Source: Anaeromyxobacter diazotrophicus (GTDB lineage: Bacteria; Myxococcota; Myxococcia; Myxococcales; Anaeromyxobacteraceae). Taken from it: a stretch of 64,000 nucleotides of DNA. The translations under genes and the position numbers were made by a program. Below are positions 27,867-35,208 of this stretch, piece by piece. The DNA lies in NCBI RefSeq assembly GCF_013340205.1, contig NZ_BJTG01000003.1, forward strand, positions 496,001-560,000. The letters are read 5' to 3'. The notes beneath the pieces are model-generated. The model ran no database searches and had not been told where the DNA came from. It saw only the letters and a program-made list of their open reading frames with translations. Each line of letters opens with the position of its first letter. Position 1 is the first letter of the stretch.

Positions 27867-28505
27867 GTGCGGGACACCCTGGAGCGGATCGCCGAGGACG
27901 TGACGCGGTGCCGCGCCTGCCCGCGCCTGGTGGCGTGGCGCGAGGAGGTGGCGCGGGTGAAGCGGCGCGCCTACCGCGCGGAGACCTACTGGGGGCGCCC
28001 GGTCCCGGGCTTCGGCGACGCGCCCGCCGCGCTCCTCGTGCTGGGCCTCGCGCCCGGAGCCCACGGCGCGAACCGCACCGGGCGCATGTTCACCGGCGAC
28101 GCCTCGGGCGACTTCCTCTACGCCGCGCTGCACCGCGCCGGGTTCGCCTCGCAGCCCACCTCCGAGCGCCGCGGCGACGGCCTCACCCTGCGCGGCTGCT
28201 ACGTGAGCGCGGCCGCGCGCTGCGCGCCGCCGGACAACGCCCCCTCCGCGGAGGAGCTCGCCCGCTGTGCGCCGTTCCTCGACCGCGAGCTCGCCGCGCT
28301 GTGGCCGCGCGCGATCCTGGCGCTCGGCGCGGTGGCCTGGGAGGCGGCGCTCGGAGCGCTCGCGCGCGCCGGCATCGAGGTGCCGCGGCCGAGGCCGCGC
28401 TTCGCCCACGGCGCGGAGCTCGCGCTCCCGGGCGCGCCGGCGCTGCTCGCGAGCTACCACGTGTGGAGCATGGCACTTTGGCGGCTGCCTGCCTGGCTGC
28501 TGTAG
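27867..28505 (+). pseudogene. udgB: family 5 uracil-DNA glycosylase, 3' end replaced by an integrated element
   Basis: Base-excision-repair glycosylase of the UDGb family. 212 codons now remain. Fe-S cysteines are C15, C18 (CRACP), C119 and C134. Motif 1, GLAPGAHGANRTGRMFTGD, is intact at residues 60-78. The protein matches the family up to ASYH-V (198-199) and then reads VWSMALWRLPAWLL to a stop encoded by the element. The missing end, with the conserved motif SRQNTQTGRLT, is at 42200-42281. Joining 27867-28462 to 42200-42281 gives 678 bases, 226 codons including the stop, all in frame. The present product lacks the second catalytic/DNA-contact motif and is probably inactive or altered. GTG start at 27867. 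Confidence 0.93.
28459..28462 (+). other. attL core (ACGT)
   Basis: Host side GAGCTACC, then ACGT, then element sequence GTGGAGCATGGC. The core covers the end of the His and the start of the Val codon of udgB (CAC GT). As expected for serine integrases the shared core is very short. Confidence 0.85.
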
Positions 28506-28601
28506 GCGAGGAGCGGCCCCGAGCGGCGGACACCCTACGTTGCAGAGGCCCATCTCGCGGCCTTACACTGCGGGTCGCTGCTCGTAGCTACCTAGCCCCG
28601 C

Positions 28602-28643
28602 AACGACCACCAAGCGCCGCAGTTCCTTCCGCTGGAGGTCGTT
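28602..28643 (+). promoter_or_regulatory. hairpin covering the Shine-Dalgarno of the first element gene
   Basis: AACGACC (28602-28608) pairs with GGTCGTT (28637-28643); after an A-A mismatch, CCA-GCG (28610-28616, one bulged A) pairs with CGCTGG (28630-28635). That is a 13-bp stem with a 13-nt loop. The right arm contains GGAGG (28634-28638), the only ribosome-binding sequence before the TTG at 28648. It could therefore repress translation of the operon's first gene, or act as a protein-binding site. Confidence 0.5.
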
Positions 28644-28647
28644 CGCG

Positions 28648-28923
28648 TTGCCGCTCCTGCTCGACACCCGCCACGTCATGCTCGCGCTCGGCTGCGGCCC
28701 TCGGCTCGCGCGCCGGGTCTGCCGTGAGCGTGGCGTGAGGCTCGGGGCGAGGCGGCTCTTTATCGCGAGCGACGTGCTGGATCGCCTTGCCGGCGGTGGG
28801 GTCGGAGGGCGGCTGCCGTCCATCGAGAGCGGCCAGCATACCACTGGCTCCACTGCCGGCCCTTCCATCGACGCGACGCTCTTCGTGGCGCTCGTGCGCG
28901 TGCTGCGAAAGGAGCGCCGATGA
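28648..28923 (+). CDS. small excisionase/HTH-like protein of the element
   Basis: 91 residues from a TTG start with GGAGG ten bases upstream (ATG 28678 is an alternative). Residues about 8-50 (TRHVMLALGCGPRLARRVCR, then LGARRLFIASDVLDRLAGG) have the helix-turn-helix plus wing pattern of excisionase/AlpA-type DNA-binding proteins. It is the first gene of the left operon and close to attL, where a recombination directionality factor or early regulator could sit. Its stop overlaps an ATG (ATGA) that opens a 19-codon ORF. Confidence 0.55.
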   Translation: MPLLLDTRHVMLALGCGPRLARRVCRERGVRLGARRLFIASDVLDRLAGGGVGGRLPSIESGQHTTGSTAGPSIDATLFVALVRVLRKERR

Positions 28924-28979
28924 AGCCTGCTCTTCGACTCGTCCGCCTTCGCCAGGTCCAGCTCGTGAGGAACCGATGA
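28920..28979 (+). CDS. 19-residue coupled micro-ORF
   Basis: ATG 28920 overlaps the preceding stop as ATGA, and the ORF ends in TGA overlapping the ATG of the next gene (28976). The peptide MKPALRLVRLRQVQLVRNR is very basic. Both junctions being ATGA suggests ribosomes pass through it, serving translational coupling rather than a protein function. Expression is unproven. Confidence 0.35.
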   Translation: MKPALRLVRLRQVQLVRNR

Positions 28980-29527
28980 GCGACCACGTCCGAGACGCTG
29001 ACCCCTCGCGTCCGATCGGCTTGATCGCGGACCTCGGCAAGAGGCGCGGTGACACGCCCTGGCACGACGCAGGGATGGACGCCCGCGCGGAGGCGGCGGC
29101 GAGCTACGAGAAGACCTTCGGCCCCGCAGTCGAGCCCATCCAGCCCGCGACGCCGGACACCTCGGGGAAGCTCCGAGCGGAGCTGCTCGTGCAACGCGCG
29201 GCCGTGAGCGTCGAGGCGCAGGTCCCGCTCCTGCTCCACGTCCAGAACGGGCACGAGCACGAGGTCCGGGTCCAGAGCGTCACGCTCCACGCATCGCCCG
29301 CCGGGAGCGCCCAGCTCTCGCATCTCGACTTCTCCGGGCCTGTCCCGCCTCCCGTAGTCGAGCCTGGGGGTGATGCCCACCTCGCGCTCTCGTGCTCCTT
29401 CCTTCACCCGCGCTTCGGCCAGGCTCGCGAGTACGCGGTCGGAGCCAGCGTCCGCTTCACGGACGGCTCGCAGGGCTCGCAGGTCGAGGCCGAGCCCACC
29501 ACCATCACCGTCCGTCCTATCGCGTAA
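28976..29527 (+). CDS. phage-type protein of unknown function, beta-rich C-terminus
   Basis: 183 residues. The first 65 residues are polar and probably disordered; from about 66 the sequence alternates as a beta-sandwich (LRAELLVQRAAVSVEAQVPL, then HEVRVQSVTLHASPAG, YAVGASVRFTDGSQ, TTITVRPIA). That resembles Ig-like or minor virion proteins, but I cannot match a named family. ATG follows AGGAACCG. It is the first sizeable gene of a tightly packed run leading to the large terminase. Confidence 0.6.
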   Translation: MSDHVRDADPSRPIGLIADLGKRRGDTPWHDAGMDARAEAAASYEKTFGPAVEPIQPATPDTSGKLRAELLVQRAAVSVEAQVPLLLHVQNGHEHEVRVQSVTLHASPAGSAQLSHLDFSGPVPPPVVEPGGDAHLALSCSFLHPRFGQAREYAVGASVRFTDGSQGSQVEAEPTTITVRPIA

Positions 29528-29542
29528 GGAGAACCCCATCAC

Positions 29543-29968
29543 TTGCCCGTGAACTTCTCGAACCTCTCCCCAAATCCGCAGCAGTGGCCCACCGCCTTCA
29601 TCCAGCAAGTCGTGGAGATCGACCTCGCGCTCACCGGCCAGGGCGCGAGCGCTCCGCTCTTCGTTCCGCAGAACTTGGGCCTTTCCTCCATCTCGCGCAC
29701 GTCCGCCGGTCTGTACGTGCTGAATTTCGCGTTCGCCTTCGCCTACGGGCTCCTCAACTGCTCGCCCTGCTTCAAGCCGAGCGGCATCGTCCCGGCGAGC
29801 CTCGTGCAGGACGTCGTCGTGGCCGCCGACAACTCGACCAGCACCAGCTCGCCGTCCATCTCGATCCAGGTCGTGGCGAGCACGTCCTCCACGAACCCGA
29901 CCCTCATCGCGGCGGACCTCGCGGCGAACGACGGCCTCCTCCTCACGCTCCGGTTTAAGAGCGGATGA
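29543..29968 (+). CDS. phage-type protein of unknown function
   Basis: 141 residues from TTG 29543 with AAGGAG 11 bases upstream; GTG 29549 is the alternative and is farther from that site. The sequence is neutral, rich in Ser/Thr and beta strands (FIQQVVEIDLALTGQG, LVQDVVVAADNSTST, ISIQVVASTSST), consistent with a structural protein, with a CSPC pair in the middle. No family recognised. Ends by ATGA overlap with the next gene. Confidence 0.6.
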   Translation: MPVNFSNLSPNPQQWPTAFIQQVVEIDLALTGQGASAPLFVPQNLGLSSISRTSAGLYVLNFAFAFAYGLLNCSPCFKPSGIVPASLVQDVVVAADNSTSTSSPSISIQVVASTSSTNPTLIAADLAANDGLLLTLRFKSG

Positions 29969-30153
29969 AGACCTTGAGTGACGCCCACGCAATGACCCGC
30001 TTCATCGAGACGCTCCGTCGCGCATGTTCCTCGTGCCGGGAACGCCTCGGCCTCTCGTACCCGGCAGAAGCTCCCCCCGGGCCGTGTCACCTGTGCCCGG
30101 AACCCGCAGCGACCACCACAGCTTCACAGACGAAGGAGGACAACGTTGGCTGA
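29965..30153 (+). CDS. small zinc-ribbon-like protein
   Basis: 62 residues, start within an ATGA overlap. CSSC and CHLC are 17 residues apart, the spacing of a simple zinc ribbon. The C-terminal third is polar. Its stop lies inside the start region of the following TTG gene (eight-base overlap). Unknown role in the element. Confidence 0.55.
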   Translation: MKTLSDAHAMTRFIETLRRACSSCRERLGLSYPAEAPPGPCHLCPEPAATTTASQTKEDNVG

Positions 30154-30343
30154 CAGGAAGAGTGGGCAGAGCAAGACCGGATTCGCGGACGGCGCCAAGG
30201 ACATCGGGCCGTGGGGTCCGGTCTGCGTCCCGCGCCCTCGCGTCAACATCCCGGACCACGCCACGAGCGACGAGCACGCCGTGAAGCGCGAGCGCGAGAG
30301 CATCCTGCGGCGCGACTACGGCCACACGCCCGGAGGGAAGTAA
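30146..30343 (+). CDS. small basic protein of unknown function
   Basis: 65 residues from TTG 30146 with an excellent AAGGAGGA five bases before it, which decides this start. The sequence (MADRKSGQSKTGFADGAKDI, then GPVCVPRPRVNIPDHATSDE) is polar, without predicted membrane or coiled-coil parts. No family recognised. Confidence 0.6.
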   Translation: MADRKSGQSKTGFADGAKDIGPWGPVCVPRPRVNIPDHATSDEHAVKRERESILRRDYGHTPGGK

Positions 30344-30346
30344 GCC

Positions 30347-31027
30347 TTGGCCGATCCCGGCATCCTTTCCGACCTCGGTGCGAGCCAGGGCGCTCCTGCC
30401 CGCGACTCGGGCGCTTCACCGCCCACAGTCTCGGGCCAGGAGCGGTCAACAGACGAGCATCCTCGCGAGGGCACCGACTTCCGTAGTTGGGAGCGTCGGG
30501 TGAAGGACCCGCTCGGTGGCATCTCCGCGACGCCCGCCGTCGAGCGCAGCGCGGACGACCCCATGCAGCGCGCCAGGGACACGCTCTCCGGGAAGGGGAC
30601 AAGCGCGGCGAAGCGCCATGCGGACCTCGCCCGCCGGGAGGCGACGGTGAAGGCCCAGCGCGAGCAACTGCTGGAGGACGCAACCCGCCTCGCTCAGTTC
30701 GCTCATGCACAGGGGGGCGAGGTGCCTGCGCGACTGGCCGCTGCCGCTCGGGAGATGCAGCAGTCCGAGGACGCCCGCGCCTTCAAGCTCTGGGCCCAGG
30801 ACATCACCGAGAAGGTGAAGGGCTCGCCCGAGTACGAGTTCACGAACCGGGTGGGCGACCCTAGCGAGGTCGCGGCCTACATCAAGGCCACCTGGGAAAG
30901 GACCGGCGGCAAAAAGGCCCTCTCGTGGAAGGAGGCCGCCGCCGAGGTGGAGGCCTTCTACGAAAAGAAGTACCGCGAAGCGTCCCAGACCTCGAAGGCT
31001 CGTCGCATCATGCGGAGTGGCACTTGA
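30347..31027 (+). CDS. phage-type helical protein, possibly scaffold-like
   Basis: 226 residues from TTG 30347, with CGGAGGG ahead of it. The N-terminal third is polar and disordered. Residues about 85-150 are strongly helical and could form a coiled coil (AKRHADLARREATVKAQREQ, LAAAAREMQQSEDARAFKLW). The end (ALSWKEAAAEVEAFYEKKYR) recalls phage proteins encoded near terminases. A scaffold or internal virion role is possible but cannot be shown from sequence. Ends with TTGA overlap into the next gene. Confidence 0.6.
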   Translation: MADPGILSDLGASQGAPARDSGASPPTVSGQERSTDEHPREGTDFRSWERRVKDPLGGISATPAVERSADDPMQRARDTLSGKGTSAAKRHADLARREATVKAQREQLLEDATRLAQFAHAQGGEVPARLAAAAREMQQSEDARAFKLWAQDITEKVKGSPEYEFTNRVGDPSEVAAYIKATWERTGGKKALSWKEAAAEVEAFYEKKYREASQTSKARRIMRSGT

Positions 31028-31410
31028 GCCTCGACGGCCAGGACGCCCCGATGCAGGCCTTCCAGCGGAAGGTCCTCCACGAGCTGGAGCAGCTCGCGCA
31101 GCGTGTGACGCATCTTGAAGACGAGGTCGCGGCGCTCCGTGCCGGCGCCCCACCCGCAGGGCCGCAGCTCGCGCACGTCGTCGCCACGAACCCGCACGCC
31201 ATCCCGGCGACCGCCGTCGCCGCCGCGCGCGCCGCCGCCGCCGCCGAGCACGCTGCAACAGCTCGTGTCGTGCTCGACCCGCCACCCGTAGCGCCGGAGG
31301 CCTTGCCGACATCCCCGTACGGCTTCGGGCTCGGCTCGCGTCCCTTGAACGCCGGCCGCACCGCCGCAGAGCCTCAGGCGCTCCCGGCGCCGTCCAACAC
31401 GGAGAAGTGA
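31024..31410 (+). CDS. small protein with N-terminal coiled coil
   Basis: 128 residues. TTG 31024 overlaps the preceding TGA (TTGA), with GCGGAG six bases before it. Residues about 10-40 (MQAFQRKVLHELEQLAQRVT then HLEDEVAALRAG) form a short leucine-zipper-like coiled coil, followed by an Ala-rich segment and a Pro-rich tail. It could oligomerise with the preceding helical protein. No family recognised. Confidence 0.6.
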   Translation: MSLDGQDAPMQAFQRKVLHELEQLAQRVTHLEDEVAALRAGAPPAGPQLAHVVATNPHAIPATAVAAARAAAAAEHAATARVVLDPPPVAPEALPTSPYGFGLGSRPLNAGRTAAEPQALPAPSNTEK

Positions 31411-31682
31411 TGCCCACCCAGAAGACGCTCGATGATTACCGGGGCCTCGCGATGCCGAAGCTGACCGACGAGGCGATCGAGAAGGCGGTCGAGCGCGCCG
31501 AGGCGATGCGCGAGCTGCACAGCGCCTCCACGCCGTTGTTCCAGCCGACCGACACGCCCTACGCCCGTGCGCGGCGGGTGATCGACATGCACCGCGCCCT
31601 CGACGCGGAAGCCGCGCCGCTCGACGGAGAGGACCTCACGAAGTTCCTGGCGCCTGCCCCAAAGCCGAAGAAGGAGGGTTGA
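31410..31682 (+). CDS. phage-type protein of unknown function
   Basis: 90 residues. ATG 31410 shares its A with the TGA before it (TGATG), with GGAGAAG just upstream; an in-frame GTG three bases earlier is also possible. The protein is helical (LTDEAIEKAVERAEAMRELH, ARARRVIDMHRALDAEAAPL). No family recognised. It belongs to the coupled run ahead of terL. Confidence 0.6.
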   Translation: MPTQKTLDDYRGLAMPKLTDEAIEKAVERAEAMRELHSASTPLFQPTDTPYARARRVIDMHRALDAEAAPLDGEDLTKFLAPAPKPKKEG

Positions 31683-31919
31683 TTGTCTTTCGCTGATTTC
31701 ATGAAGGCCAAGGAGAACCGAGAGGCCGCTCCGAAGGACGAGCCGGATGAGCGCGAGAGCGCCGGCCGCGACCTCGCGTCGGACCTGATCGACGCGATCA
31801 AGTCGGGCGATGCGGCCGGCGTCGTGGATTCCTTGCGGGCGCTCATGGCAACCATGGCACCTATGCCCGACAGTGAACCGAGCGACGGCGGCGAGCCGGA
31901 TGGGGACGAGGGCCCGTAG
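31683..31919 (+). CDS. small acidic protein of unknown function
   Basis: 78 residues from TTG 31683 directly after the preceding stop; AAGGAGGG lies four to five bases upstream, so TTG is well supported. MSFADFMKAKENREAAPKDE at the start, a helical middle (LIDAIKSGDAAGVVDSLRAL) and a strongly acidic tail (SEPSDGGEPDGDEGP). No family recognised. Confidence 0.6.
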   Translation: MSFADFMKAKENREAAPKDEPDERESAGRDLASDLIDAIKSGDAAGVVDSLRALMATMAPMPDSEPSDGGEPDGDEGP

Positions 31920-31920
31920 C

Positions 31921-32133
31921 TTGGCCTACGTGGACCGCTGCCTCTGTTCCTCTTGTCGCGCGGGCCGCACCAGGGCGCCCACGGCCGCCTCGTGGCGCAA
32001 GGGCGGGAAGCGTCGGTTCCCAGCCTTCGTCGCTGCCGCTGCCGGTGAGCGCGGCCCCTGCGACTGCGGACACGAGCCTCATACGCGCAGTGGATGCCTC
32101 GTCCCGGGCTGCGCTTGCCGGGAGCCGCGCTAG
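31921..32133 (+). CDS. small Cys-rich, probably zinc-binding protein
   Basis: 70 residues from TTG 31921, which follows the previous TAG by one base; GAGGG is eight bases away. Cysteines come in pairs (CLCSSC near the start; CDCGH, then CLVPGCAC near the end), suggesting one or two small zinc sites. The middle is basic (ASWRKGGKRRF). Such mini-proteins are common in phage genomes. It ends two bases before the proposed terL start. Confidence 0.5.
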   Translation: MAYVDRCLCSSCRAGRTRAPTAASWRKGGKRRFPAFVAAAAGERGPCDCGHEPHTRSGCLVPGCACREPR

Positions 32134-32135
32134 AG

Positions 32136-33755
32136 TTGCCCCGCGACCGGCTCGGCAAGCTCTCGACCCAGCTCGACGCTCTCGCTCACGGCGCGAGCCG
32201 TCCTGCGCCCACCACCGAGGAGCGCCCGGGACGGCCTGACCTGCTCGCGGACTGCCCCGAGCCCCAGCGTCACTTCATCCTCGACCCGAGCACGCTCAAG
32301 GTCGCCTTCTGCACGCGCAGAGCGGGAAAGAGCATGGCGGTCGCCATCGCGATGATCGTGGACAGCTTCGACCACCCTCGCGCCCACTACACCATCCTCG
32401 GAATCGCCAGGGGCGACCTGCGGGACAACTACTGGGACCCGATCTTCAAGGAGCTTGACCAACGGTACGCGCTTCACGCTACGTTCAATGAGTCGTCGTT
32501 GTCGATGACCATGCCGAACGGGGCCACGATCCGGCTCGTCGGGGCAGACACTTCACAGAAGGAGCACCGCAAGCTCCTGGGCGGCAAGAAAAGGGCCGTG
32601 GCCGTGGATGAATGCCAGGCCTTCGGGACCGACTTGCGCGAGCTTGTTTACGGGGTGTTGAAGCCCTCCGTGGCGGACTACAACGGCACGGTCGTGTGCG
32701 TCGGCACCCCGAGCAACAACCTCGTGGGCTTCTTCCACGACCTCACGAGGGGTTGCGAGGCCGGGAAGCCTGGGCCCGCCGGAATGCGTGAACCGGGTTG
32801 GTCGCTTGCGACGTGGAGCACCTCGCAGAACACGGCCCTCGTGGATGGCGAGAGGATGTGCGACCGCTTCGCCAGGGAGATTGCCCAGCTCCGGGCTGCG
32901 AACGAGTTCATCGAGGAGGTGCCCTGGTTCCGCCAGAACTACCTGGGCCAGTGGGTGGTCGAGACTGACGCCAGGTGCTACCGCTTCGACCCCGACAAGA
33001 ACGTCTTCGACGGGACGCTCCCGGAGTTCGAGGCGGGCAGGTGGCACTACACGCTCGCCTTCGACGTGGGCTTCTTCCCGGATGCTTGCGCCTTCTCTGT
33101 CAGTGCATATCACGACTTCGACGGGCGGCTGTTCTACGTGGAGAGCTGGAAGGCCTGGAGACTCGACATCACGGACGTGGCCGAGAAGGTAAAGGCCTAC
33201 CAGAAGCGGTACGACTTCGACTCGATCGTGCTCGACGGGTCGAACCTGCAGCTCGTGGAGGAGCTGCGCCGACGTCACGACCTGCCTCTCGTCTGCGCGA
33301 AGAAGCCCGACAAGGGGACCTGGATCGACCTCTTCAACGCGGAGTGCATCGCCGGCCGCATCAAGTTCGACCTGAGCCTCTGCAACCAGGGCGTCCACAA
33401 GGGCTACGACCCGGCCCACCCGAGCGCGGTGCAGGAGTCACTCTCCGTGGCGGACGAGTACGCCGGCCTGATCTGGAACGAGCGCAAGCTTCGGGAGACG
33501 GGGAAGCGCGAGGAGCTGGCGAGCTGCCCGAACCACTTGGCCGACTCCTGCCTCTACAACTTCCGGCACACCTTCCAGTACCTCGCGACCCCCGAGCCGA
33601 AGCGCGCGAAGATGGGCACGAAGGCCTGGTTCGACCAGCACGCCGAGGAGGAGTGGCAGCGCGAGATGGACGAGATGAACGAGCGCCTCGACGGGGAGCG
33701 CCGAGGCTTGGAGGACGTGGACCCCGGCAACATCGACCCCAGGTTCATCCATTGA
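32136..33755 (+). CDS. terL: phage terminase large subunit
   Basis: 539 residues from TTG 32136. The ATPase motor has a Walker A variant CTRRAGKS (Lys near 65) and Walker B AVAVDECQ (D158, E159). TIRLVGADTSQKEHRKLLGG is the helicase-like coupling segment typical of TerL. The nuclease (RNase H-like) half starts with LAFDVGFFPDACAF (Asp near 310), continues through SIVLDGSN, and ends in a region with NHLADSCLYNFRHT, which supplies a third acidic residue. It is complete by length and motifs. No small terminase, portal or capsid gene accompanies it, which is unusual. Its stop overlaps the next start as TTGA. Confidence 0.9.
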   Translation: MPRDRLGKLSTQLDALAHGASRPAPTTEERPGRPDLLADCPEPQRHFILDPSTLKVAFCTRRAGKSMAVAIAMIVDSFDHPRAHYTILGIARGDLRDNYWDPIFKELDQRYALHATFNESSLSMTMPNGATIRLVGADTSQKEHRKLLGGKKRAVAVDECQAFGTDLRELVYGVLKPSVADYNGTVVCVGTPSNNLVGFFHDLTRGCEAGKPGPAGMREPGWSLATWSTSQNTALVDGERMCDRFAREIAQLRAANEFIEEVPWFRQNYLGQWVVETDARCYRFDPDKNVFDGTLPEFEAGRWHYTLAFDVGFFPDACAFSVSAYHDFDGRLFYVESWKAWRLDITDVAEKVKAYQKRYDFDSIVLDGSNLQLVEELRRRHDLPLVCAKKPDKGTWIDLFNAECIAGRIKFDLSLCNQGVHKGYDPAHPSAVQESLSVADEYAGLIWNERKLRETGKREELASCPNHLADSCLYNFRHTFQYLATPEPKRAKMGTKAWFDQHAEEEWQREMDEMNERLDGERRGLEDVDPGNIDPRFIH

Positions 33756-34252
33756 GGCCCGGCCCGTTCACGCGCTCGTGCGCCACGCGCCAGCTCATGG
33801 CGCTCCACGAAAGCGGGCACGCCGCCACCATCACGACCTTCGGCGGCAGGGTCCCCTCGGTCCATGTGAAGCCGACCGGTGGGCTCACGCGCTGGCGAGG
33901 GGACCTCTCGCGCGAGCAGCACGCGGTCATCGCCCTGAGCGGTTACGCGAGCGAGGAGGCTCACGGGGGGATCTATCTCGGCCCCGTGGAGGAGGGCCTG
34001 CGCCGCTTCCACACGGGGTACATCGGCAGGGACGACCTCACGCGGGTCCTCGGCCTGGCCGTCACCGAGGAGATGGTGCGGCCCGCCCTTCGCGAACTGG
34101 AGCGCCTCTACGGGCTCGCGTTCGATCTCGTGCAGCGCCTCGGGCCGGTCATCCTGCCCATCGCTGCGCGCCTGATGGAGGTCGATCGCCTTCATGGCGA
34201 GGAGCTGGCCGAGCTGCTCCAGCCCGAGGAGGCACAGTGTCGTTCCGCGTGA
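33752..34252 (+). CDS. stand-alone FtsH-peptidase-like (M41-type) protein
   Basis: 166 residues. TTG 33752 overlaps the terL stop; ATG 33797 is a shorter alternative. LMALHESGH (H19, E20, H23) is a zinc-protease H-E-x-x-H site. The order of later segments follows the FtsH peptidase domain: SGYASEEAHGG (FtsH GGRAAEEIIFG) and YIGRDDLTRVLGLA (FtsH TGAQNDLERVTKLA), which supplies the third Asp ligand. There is no AAA ATPase or membrane anchor. In a phage setting it could be a maturation protease or act on a host regulator; neither is shown. It overlaps the next gene by 16 bases. Confidence 0.7.
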   Translation: MRPGPFTRSCATRQLMALHESGHAATITTFGGRVPSVHVKPTGGLTRWRGDLSREQHAVIALSGYASEEAHGGIYLGPVEEGLRRFHTGYIGRDDLTRVLGLAVTEEMVRPALRELERLYGLAFDLVQRLGPVILPIAARLMEVDRLHGEELAELLQPEEAQCRSA

Positions 34253-35208
34253 GGCGCGAAGCCAAGACCCACTTCGTCGCGGTCGGGAACGATGGGCGCG
34301 AGTTCACCATCGCGAAGGGCGGGCTCCGCTCTGCGACCGAGGAGCGTCTCCGCTCCCTTCTCGCTGATGATGATGACGAGGACGACGAGGAGCGGGGCTA
34401 CGCCGAGGGCGGCCGAGTGGGCAGCGCCGTGGACGACTACGCGCTCGTGAAGGCGAAGGAAGCGCTCGATTCCGACGACGACGACGAGGACGAGGACCCG
34501 GACGACCGGGACGAGAAGCAGTTCCTGAAGGACATGGCCCTCGGCGCGCTCCTCGATGTGGGCGGGCTCGCGCACGGTGGACAGGTCCGCCGCCGCTTCG
34601 ATGTCGGCGGCCCGGTCCAGGACGACGACCAGAGCCCCGCGCAGCTCGCGCTCACGGCGAGTGGACTCCCGAATCCCGTGCCGGCCGCACCCAAGGTCGC
34701 GGGCCAGGTCGCGTCGCAGCTCTACCAGCAGACCGCCCCGGACCGGGACTCGCTCGCGGCCCAGGCCGTCGCAGGGCTCACGGCGCTCCTGAAGAGGCGC
34801 GACTACGAGCAGAGCCTTGCGCAGGTGAACCAAGTCCTTCCTGCAGAGACTCGGTACGGGCCAACGCAGCTCGCTCGGCAGATGGGCATGACGACCGCGC
34901 TCGGCCCGGTCGCGAGCAAGCTCTCGCCGGTGATGCTTCAGACGGTGAAGCGGTTCTCGGAGCGGCTCGGTGTCCCACTGGAGGTGATCGCGCAGCACTG
35001 GTTTCCCGGAGGCGGGGAGGCGGTCGGGAGCACCGCGCAGCAGCTCGCGGGAGCCGGTCGAGAGGTGGCGCTCGACCAGGCGAAGGACGCGGCCCGGAGT
35101 GCCGTGACCGAGCCGCAGGGCGAGTACCAGGGCGGCCCGGTGCGGCGATGGGACGGCGCCTCGGGCTACGCCGCCGCGCAGGGCACGTACTCCAGGAACC
35201 GGCGCTAG
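34237..35208 (+). CDS. acidic protein with GG motifs, probable internal virion or ejected protein
   Basis: 323 residues from GTG 34237 with GAGGAGG upstream. Two Asp/Glu runs (DDDDEDDEERG; DSDDDDEDEDPDDRDE) are followed by GYAEGGRVG, LAHGGQVRRRF and FDVGGPVQDD. Short aromatic-x-x-GG-x-V motifs of this sort recur in phage proteins found near virion genes and may be anchoring or cleavage sites. From about 135 onward the chain is helical and Ala/Gln-rich (LAAQAVAGLTALLKRRDYEQ), with QGEYQGGPVRRW near the end. I do not recognise a named family. It ends on the same CTAG palindrome as the opposing RHH gene. Confidence 0.6.
   Translation: MSFRVRREAKTHFVAVGNDGREFTIAKGGLRSATEERLRSLLADDDDEDDEERGYAEGGRVGSAVDDYALVKAKEALDSDDDDEDEDPDDRDEKQFLKDMALGALLDVGGLAHGGQVRRRFDVGGPVQDDDQSPAQLALTASGLPNPVPAAPKVAGQVASQLYQQTAPDRDSLAAQAVAGLTALLKRRDYEQSLAQVNQVLPAETRYGPTQLARQMGMTTALGPVASKLSPVMLQTVKRFSERLGVPLEVIAQHWFPGGGEAVGSTAQQLAGAGREVALDQAKDAARSAVTEPQGEYQGGPVRRWDGASGYAAAQGTYSRNRR

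Noticed and set aside
28453-28505. Altered udgB C-terminus considered as a frameshift or sequencing error
   Set aside because: The true C-terminus exists in frame at 42200-42281 with a shared ACGT core, which an error would not produce.
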